Of a DNA stretch of 64,000 bases, positions 59,199 through 64,000 are shown piece by piece. The notes under the pieces are model-generated. The model saw only the letters and a list, made by a program, of their open reading frames with translations, was not told the DNA's origin and ran no database searches. The translations under genes were made by a program, and so were the position numbers. Origin of the DNA: Crocinitomicaceae bacterium (lineage in GTDB: Bacteria; Bacteroidota; Bacteroidia; Flavobacteriales_D; Crocinitomicaceae); assembly GCA_030830895.1 (NCBI GenBank), contig JAURMC010000005.1, positions 62,001 through 126,000 of the forward strand, given 5' to 3'. The first letter of the stretch is position 1. Each line of letters starts with the position of its first letter.

Positions 59199-59831
59199 TT
59201 ATTTAACTACCGTAAATCCTTCTGGAATTAACAGAGAAAAGGTAGTATTAGGATCCTTAATTGTGAATTCTATATTCGTCACTTCGAATTCCATATTTAA
59301 GCCATCTTTAACCGTATTGTACTTTAAGGGAAAACCAGGAATATGTTTGTTTACTATGGATTGCTGTTTAATATCAAAGTTTAGTTCATTGGTATACCAA
59401 TATGTCGTAATCAAACCATTGTCAATTAAATACGCAAGTTTACAAGTATAACCAAGGATCTGTTTCTCCTCATTTACTAATTCTACTTTGACATTATCTT
59501 CAATCGGTATTTGATCAAAATAATCTTTAGTTAAGTAAAATGCGAATTTTCCAGCCGACGTAGAATTTAAGGTAATACCCTGCTTCAAATAATTATTAAC
59601 AATAACCGAAGTTAACATTCCTTTACCCATTTTAAAATCCATCCGAGCCAAAGAATCATTAAACTGAAGTGCCATTTTACTATCGAATAATAGCGCTGCA
59701 CGTTGTTTTTGTATGGCCGTAGTGTCTCCGGGCTTGACTGTTATTGCATACTCAACTAATCCTTCTTTGTGTTGTGACAGCAAATGAGTAATCATAAATA
59801 ATACCCCTACAACGGATAAGTAATATTTCAT
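59199..59831 (-). CDS. DUF4412-like secreted protein
   Basis: A 210-residue protein with a signal peptide (YLSVVGVLFMITHLLSQ). The middle reads like DUF4412/GLPGLI-related secreted proteins of Bacteroidota: EEKQILGYTCKLAYL, a variable YWYTNEL segment and a HIPGFPLKYNT motif, ending IPEGFTVVK. Function is unknown for the family. It overlaps the upstream EamA gene by four bases (ATGA) and ends the minus-strand run from the right edge; its end is two bases from the convergent OmpA gene. Confidence 0.8.
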   Translation of the reverse strand: MKYYLSVVGVLFMITHLLSQHKEGLVEYAITVKPGDTTAIQKQRAALLFDSKMALQFNDSLARMDFKMGKGMLTSVIVNNYLKQGITLNSTSAGKFAFYLTKDYFDQIPIEDNVKVELVNEEKQILGYTCKLAYLIDNGLITTYWYTNELNFDIKQQSIVNKHIPGFPLKYNTVKDGLNMEFEVTNIEFTIKDPNTTFSLLIPEGFTVVK

Positions 59832-60766
59832 CGTTGATTGGTTTTATTCTCAAAGTTAAGCTTTCCTGTGGTTAAATACACGCCAAAAAGGATAATAAGC
59901 ATAAAAACAAGGGTTGTTTGATTAATGGCATGAGTATAATCTGCTGACCAACCGATCAGAAAGAAGAAAAAAGAAAAGGCGATTACAAAAATCGGCTGCA
60001 CATATATATAGACGGCAGTTATGGTTGAAGAAACATATTTCAACCCAACCACTGTAAGTAAATATGTTAGAAAAGTCACTGCGACAACCACAAAAACAAT
60101 TTTTGCCCAAATTGGTGCAGGTATCATTCCTATATTTGTTTGAGGTAAATCTATGTATACTTGAGGAAATAACGCCAAAAAAATACTGCCAAATGAGAAT
60201 ACCCAGGTAATTACATGAAGTGGATTATACTTCTGCATTAAAGGTTTAACGGCAATTAAATAAATTGCATAACTTAATGAATTACCGATTAATAACCAAT
60301 CGCCAATTTTTGATTCAAAGCTTTTTGATCCATAAGTTGTTAATGCAATTGCACCAAGAGAACCTATGAATATACCAACCCATTGGGTGCGTTGAAGCCG
60401 TTCCTTTAACCAGAAATAAGAAAGAACGGCCACCATTATTGGATTAATCGCCATAATTATACCTGCATTCATTGGGGATGATGCGTTTAGTCCATGAAAA
60501 AACAAGAGTTGATTAACAGTAACCCCGAAAAGGCCACAGACAACCAAACGCATCAAATCAACCCGTTCAAATGGCTTAATTCTCGTGAAGATGGAAACTA
60601 TCCAAAAAAGGACAACCGCTCCTACAACTCTAAATAAGATAAAAACAGTTGGAGATAAAAACACAGGCATTACACCTTTAGCCAACACATGACTTGCCCC
60701 ATATATCAGGTTAACTAATAACAACGCAAAAGCTGCCCATTGTTCCTTATTCTTCGCTATCGCCAA
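59828..60766 (-). CDS. EamA/DMT family transporter
   Basis: A 312-residue protein with about ten hydrophobic helices and two EamA repeats. The start is TTG at 60766, because the first internal Met is at residue 33, inside helix 1. Motifs include FVILFRVVGAVVLFW-like helix 2, INPIMVAVLSYFWLKERLQ (the end of repeat 1, with the conserved Glu-Arg), and VYIYVQPIFVIAFSF in repeat 2. It is an inner-membrane drug/metabolite exporter-type carrier; the substrate cannot be predicted. It overlaps the SUFU-like gene by 10 bases. Confidence 0.92.
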   Translation of the reverse strand: MAIAKNKEQWAAFALLLVNLIYGASHVLAKGVMPVFLSPTVFILFRVVGAVVLFWIVSIFTRIKPFERVDLMRLVVCGLFGVTVNQLLFFHGLNASSPMNAGIIMAINPIMVAVLSYFWLKERLQRTQWVGIFIGSLGAIALTTYGSKSFESKIGDWLLIGNSLSYAIYLIAVKPLMQKYNPLHVITWVFSFGSIFLALFPQVYIDLPQTNIGMIPAPIWAKIVFVVVAVTFLTYLLTVVGLKYVSSTITAVYIYVQPIFVIAFSFFFFLIGWSADYTHAINQTTLVFMLIILFGVYLTTGKLNFENKTNQR

Positions 60767-61350
60767 AATAAAAAGCGGGGTTTAATTATGGGCTCTCTAA
60801 ATTCATCCAATTTCTCAGTCATGCCTTTATCCATGATTCGTTGAATAAATTTATTCATCCCTCGGGCTTCTTTTACATCCTTCTCAATGCTAAAAATAGG
60901 AGTAAGCCCTTTAAAGTAGCAGAAATTTTCTCCCAATTTTACCGGTGTTTTAAATTCCTCAATTGCTATTGGATCCATAAGTAACAATGCTGAAAATCCA
61001 CGTTGATTAAATCTGCTAGCAGGAAGTTCCCCAAAACTAAATGTATTTCCCGATATAGCCCAAGCGCCGGATTTAATATAATTCTTTGTTGCAATTAATC
61101 GGTTAATAGACCATGTAAATAATTCATTTTCCAGCGTATCTTCCCAATAATCAGGAAGCAAGAAATACAACTCTATATGTGCTTCATTCTCATACTTGGA
61201 AGGAACCGGCATTCGATATTTCCCTAAATCCGTAGTAAAAACAACAATACCCCGAATGCCGTTGAGTTTTACAACGCCTAATGTTTCATCACCTACCTTT
61301 ATGTTTTTAATCGGTTCTTTAAAGCGTTCTTCTAATGACTTAAGAATCAT
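60757..61350 (-). CDS. Suppressor-of-fused (SUFU) domain-like protein
   Basis: A 197-residue soluble protein resembling bacterial SUFU-domain proteins: HIELYFLLPDYWED, then SINRLIATKNYIKSGAWAIS, ALLLMDPIAIEEFKTP, and FCYFKGLTPIFSIEKDVKEAR. In the family these correspond to the ELxxxLP..W, W.hN.L..., ...PI...E blocks. Bacterial members have been linked to toxin immunity in some genomes, but nothing here looks like a toxin. It sits four bases after the dihaem peroxidase gene and overlaps the EamA gene, so it is within the operon. Assignment is from memory of the family. Confidence 0.75.
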   Translation of the reverse strand: MILKSLEERFKEPIKNIKVGDETLGVVKLNGIRGIVVFTTDLGKYRMPVPSKYENEAHIELYFLLPDYWEDTLENELFTWSINRLIATKNYIKSGAWAISGNTFSFGELPASRFNQRGFSALLLMDPIAIEEFKTPVKLGENFCYFKGLTPIFSIEKDVKEARGMNKFIQRIMDKGMTEKLDEFREPIIKPRFLFWR

Positions 61351-61354
61351 GAAA

Positions 61355-62335
61355 TTAAAAGTTTTTAAGGTAACTCGTATCGGTTAGGGCACCTAAAAAC
61401 AATATAAGCTGCATCTTTTCCATTTTGGTTAATTGAAACGGTTTAATGCTAGGGTGCTGTCCTTTCGAATGTTTTCCACCTGCTATGTAATGATCGATCA
61501 CCTGATCCAAAGTAGTTAAACTACCATCATGCATATACGGGTATGTGAGGGCAATATTTCGCAAGGTTGGAGTCTTAAAAAACCCAATGTCTGCACTATC
61601 TAAATTGATTCTAAAACGGCCTTTATCTGATCCATAATCCTGGTAAAGCCCATTATTTTCTGCTTTAAAATTGGTAAAATACGGTGCAGGATGACAGGTA
61701 GAACAATACAAGGAGTTAAATAACTTCATTCCTGCGATTTGATCGCTTGTCAAGGCATTCTTACGGCCTTTTATGTACCGGTCATATGGACTGTTCAAAG
61801 AAATTAATGATCTCTCAAATGCGGCAATACTTCGCGTTAAAACCCATGCATCAAAATCTCGATTAAAGATCTTCTTTGCCGCATGCTGGTATACTGAAAC
61901 TGATTTTAATTTAGGTATTAATACTTTCATATTATGTCCCATTTCAGTAGGTTCTTGTATGGGAACAAGAACCTGTAATTCCAATGTTTTAAGATGTGCA
62001 TCAAACATGACCGTTTGTAAAAAAACGCTGTTGAGTAATGTTGGGGCATTACGCTCAGGGTGCTTTCCTTCTATTCCGTCACTTACCATTTTTCTATCGG
62101 TAAACGCGTATTTAGGATTATGACAATCAGCGCAAGCAATGGATTCATCCCGCGATAAGCGCTTATCAAAAAACAACGCGCGGCCTAATTCTATTTTTTG
62201 GGCTGAAGGGGGGTTGTCGGATGGAAATGGATATTCCTTACTCAAATCCTCCGGAGACTCACATGAGTACAAAAGCCAGCAAATCAAAATACCGCCAAGG
62301 TAATAAGATTTAATCACGGATTTATTATAATACAT
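61355..62335 (-). CDS. MauG/CcpA-type dihaem cytochrome c peroxidase, lipoprotein
   Basis: A 326-residue protein with a lipoprotein signal (ILICWLLYSC, Cys at residue 25) and two c-type haem sites: CADCH (68-72) and CSTCH (~210-214). The region FFDKRLSRDESIACADCHNP and the downstream DIGFFKTPTLRNIALTYPYMHDGS are hallmarks of the CcpA/MauG superfamily. These reduce peroxide or modify residues in a partner protein. The gene overlaps the MbnP-like gene by 22 bases. An alternative GTG start at 62317 would give a four-base GTGA overlap and keep the signal. The pairing with an MbnP-like gene suggests an MbnH-like role. Confidence 0.92.
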   Translation of the reverse strand: MYYNKSVIKSYYLGGILICWLLYSCESPEDLSKEYPFPSDNPPSAQKIELGRALFFDKRLSRDESIACADCHNPKYAFTDRKMVSDGIEGKHPERNAPTLLNSVFLQTVMFDAHLKTLELQVLVPIQEPTEMGHNMKVLIPKLKSVSVYQHAAKKIFNRDFDAWVLTRSIAAFERSLISLNSPYDRYIKGRKNALTSDQIAGMKLFNSLYCSTCHPAPYFTNFKAENNGLYQDYGSDKGRFRINLDSADIGFFKTPTLRNIALTYPYMHDGSLTTLDQVIDHYIAGGKHSKGQHPSIKPFQLTKMEKMQLILFLGALTDTSYLKNF

Positions 62336-63285
62336 TGCTTGCTTATTGTAACACGATCCGCTGAATCAAATACTGTTACAAAATAATTTCCTGATTTTAA
62401 ATCCAAAGATACAGAACCATTGTCTCCTGTCAGATTTCCCGATGACACCAATCTTCCTGACAAATCATATACCTTAAAAGAAGCATATGCTAATTCCGTC
62501 CAATGAATTGTTACTCCATCAACCCAAAATTTCGGGTTACTTCCGGTAATTAACCCTGCTGAGGTTGGCTGAGTAAATACATTGTAGGTTGTAACATTAG
62601 CCATAATGGTTTCATTTAATCCTGTCTCGTTATGCAACACCCCTACCGTTGACAAAGGCATATCTCTTAACCATTCATCCACGTTGCATGTCAAATATAA
62701 ATCCATTTGTGTTGCATTTGTATGTGTTTCTATGACTGGCATTTGTATCGTATGTTGATTATGATCCCCTAAATTGTGCATTTCAAAATAAGCATCTGGA
62801 TTTTGATCATTATTGCTATCTGCCTCACCACCAACGATCATGTGCATGTAACCGAATTGCCACCCCCAATACATGGTGGGATTCTGAAAACTCAAAGGGT
62901 GTGTAACTGGATAGCTTGAAATATCAACAGCTTCAGCTCCGGATTGGGTATTTAACCTCGCTGGAACTCCTACCATAAACTGTATGCTTTCCAAGTCTTG
63001 AATATTATAGTTCCCAAGGAAGTAGCCAAATTGATCAGGGGTGAATAAAAAGACATTTGTAGAAACATTGGTTTGAACTCCTCCATCATGGAATAGAATA
63101 ATATCCGACACATAGTAATTAAAATGGTCAAAATTTACAACCACACCATCGTTACCGATATACATGGTGTTTAATTCAAATGGCGCTTCATTAAACGAAG
63201 GATTAATATGTATAAAAACGTCTTTCTGTGCTGCTATTTTATAACATGACACAACGAATAAAACGATTAAAATCAAATGTTTCAT
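62314..63285 (-). CDS. MbnP-like protein with T9SS type A tail
   Basis: I chose the ATG at 63285 (323 residues), which opens a signal peptide (MKHLILIVLFVVSCYKIAAQ); the upstream extension reads into the methyltransferase gene. Residues ~20-235 match MbnP-like proteins: VFIHINPSFNEAPFELNT, VNFDHFNYYVSDI, YWGWQFGYMHMIVGGEAD, and a HNLGDHNQHTIQMPV segment with histidines. MbnP from methanobactin loci binds copper and is oxidised by the MauG-type enzyme MbnH. Residues ~245-323 are a T9SS type A sorting domain (FKVYDLSGRLVSSG ... LKSGNYFVTVFDS). It lies one base after the methyltransferase gene and overlaps the peroxidase gene. Confidence 0.86.
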   Translation of the reverse strand: MKHLILIVLFVVSCYKIAAQKDVFIHINPSFNEAPFELNTMYIGNDGVVVNFDHFNYYVSDIILFHDGGVQTNVSTNVFLFTPDQFGYFLGNYNIQDLESIQFMVGVPARLNTQSGAEAVDISSYPVTHPLSFQNPTMYWGWQFGYMHMIVGGEADSNNDQNPDAYFEMHNLGDHNQHTIQMPVIETHTNATQMDLYLTCNVDEWLRDMPLSTVGVLHNETGLNETIMANVTTYNVFTQPTSAGLITGSNPKFWVDGVTIHWTELAYASFKVYDLSGRLVSSGNLTGDNGSVSLDLKSGNYFVTVFDSADRVTISKQCIIINP

Positions 63286-63286
63286 T

Positions 63287-64000
63287 TTATTGTTTTTTAG
63301 CAATATATAATACCTCATCAGCAGAAATTCTGAATTTATCAAAAACTTCTGAACTCAGATGGTTTTTTAACCAAAATTCTTCTACCTCAAATCCAGCACG
63401 TTTTAGATAATCCGGATAATCCCGCCCGAACAATCGAACATGATCTTTCTGCCAATAATATCTTTCACGCTCTTTAGGGGAAGTTATAGTAGGATCTTCC
63501 AGTGTTTTCTCTCTGGAAATATCTTGAGGCACCTGCATAATAGCCCAGCCACCTGGCTTCATTACCCGAAACAATTCACGCATGCATTGATTCGGATCTT
63601 TTACATGTTCCATAACGTGGTTACAAAATACCACATCAAAGCGATTATTCTCCAAAGGAATTTGATGCAAATCAAAATGCATGTCTGCGATTGGAGAAAC
63701 AATATCGGCGGTTAAATATTCAAGATTTAATTGTTGTTTGAAGCGGTCTATGAAGCACTGTTCTGGGGCTATATGCAAAATCGCTAAAGATGGTGCAGTA
63801 AAAAAGGTGCTATGGTCTCTTAGATATAACCACATCAAACGATGGCGCTCTAGGGTAAGATCATAAGGACAAAGCACATTTTCTCGGTGTGCCACATCTG
63901 AACCATATGATAGAAATTTTGAAAACTTACGGTCACATACTGGACATTCTACCTTATTCCCTCGATACAACAAAGGCGCAAATTGCTTAAAAACATAGCT
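63287..64000 (-). CDS. Class I SAM-dependent methyltransferase, 5' end missing
   Basis: The frame remains open to the window edge (in-frame SYVFKQFAPLLYRGNKV at the start), so the true start is outside; the TTG at 63973 is not a convincing start. At least 237 residues are present. A cysteine cluster CPVCDRKFSKFL followed by LCPYD looks like a small zinc site. The Rossmann core has ILHIAPEQCFIDRF (motif I), DVVFCNHVMEHVKDPNQC and RVMKPGGWAIMQVPQ. The acceptor is unknown; similar proteins are often found near glycan-related genes. It is one base from the MbnP-like gene. Confidence 0.9.
   Translation of the reverse strand, partial: SYVFKQFAPLLYRGNKVECPVCDRKFSKFLSYGSDVAHRENVLCPYDLTLERHRLMWLYLRDHSTFFTAPSLAILHIAPEQCFIDRFKQQLNLEYLTADIVSPIADMHFDLHQIPLENNRFDVVFCNHVMEHVKDPNQCMRELFRVMKPGGWAIMQVPQDISREKTLEDPTITSPKERERYYWQKDHVRLFGRDYPDYLKRAGFEVEEFWLKNHLSSEVFDKFRISADEVLYIAKKQ

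Noticed and set aside
63971..63973. TTG start for the methyltransferase
   Set aside because: The frame continues upstream to the window edge with family-like sequence, so the gene is partial.

Overview
The window is a compact, AT-rich stretch of a Bacteroidota chromosome. It is most likely from order Flavobacteriales, perhaps near Fluviicola/Crocinitomicaceae or Cryomorphaceae; the family is only a guess. Reasons: the type IX secretion system (T9SS) translocon gene sprA in the order maeB-ruvA-sprA, several PorP/SprF-family proteins, many T9SS type A and type B C-terminal sorting domains, SprB repeats, no Shine-Dalgarno signals, and a promoter of the Bacteroidota type (TTTG-N20-TATCTTTG) ahead of an initiator tRNA gene. 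I saw no insertion sequence, phage, CRISPR array or defence island.

Layout. 1-3834 (-): 5' part of a giant secreted PKD-like-repeat protein running off the left edge. 4100-6921: an orphan secreted protein, a small membrane protein, a T9SS cargo with Asp-box motifs, and a 48-residue membrane protein overlapping its end. 6922-7433: tRNA-fMet with a partial copy of its 3' end and a set of terminators. 7520-9237 (-): a small type B cargo with a SprF-like partner. 9379-14667 (+): a 1762-residue protein with a predicted N-terminal outer-membrane barrel, 15 two-cysteine repeats and a Pro/Lys-rich tail. 14739-16979 (+): PpiD-like periplasmic chaperone. 16976-32591 (-): sucA-sucB-maeB-ruvA-sprA-GNAT-PI-PLC, almost without gaps. 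32649-34937: DUF423 protein facing a lipoprotein-mrp-nfu operon. 34934-48244 (-): giant T9SS adhesin with RCC1 repeats, then an S9 peptidase, an aldehyde dehydrogenase and an S8 protease. 48405-59196 (+): lipoprotein, two 12-repeat SprB-like adhesins, a SprF-like protein and an OmpA/PD40 protein. 59199-64000 (-): methyltransferase, MbnP-like protein, MauG-type dihaem peroxidase, SUFU-like protein, EamA transporter and a DUF4412-like protein.

How it works together. Much of the window makes and displays large surface proteins: SprA is the outer-membrane channel, PpiD is a likely folding helper, PorP/SprF proteins serve type B cargos, and the repeat proteins are cargo. The 9379-14667 protein has no recognisable T9SS domain and may reach the surface by its own barrel. 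The rest is housekeeping (2-oxoglutarate dehydrogenase, malic enzyme, RuvA, Fe-S carriers) or redox/copper-related (MauG/MbnP pair).

The strongest candidates for something undescribed are the barrel-plus-repeat protein at 9379-14667, the MauG/MbnP pair whose MbnP-like partner carries a T9SS tail, and the RCC1-bearing adhesin at 40853-48244.
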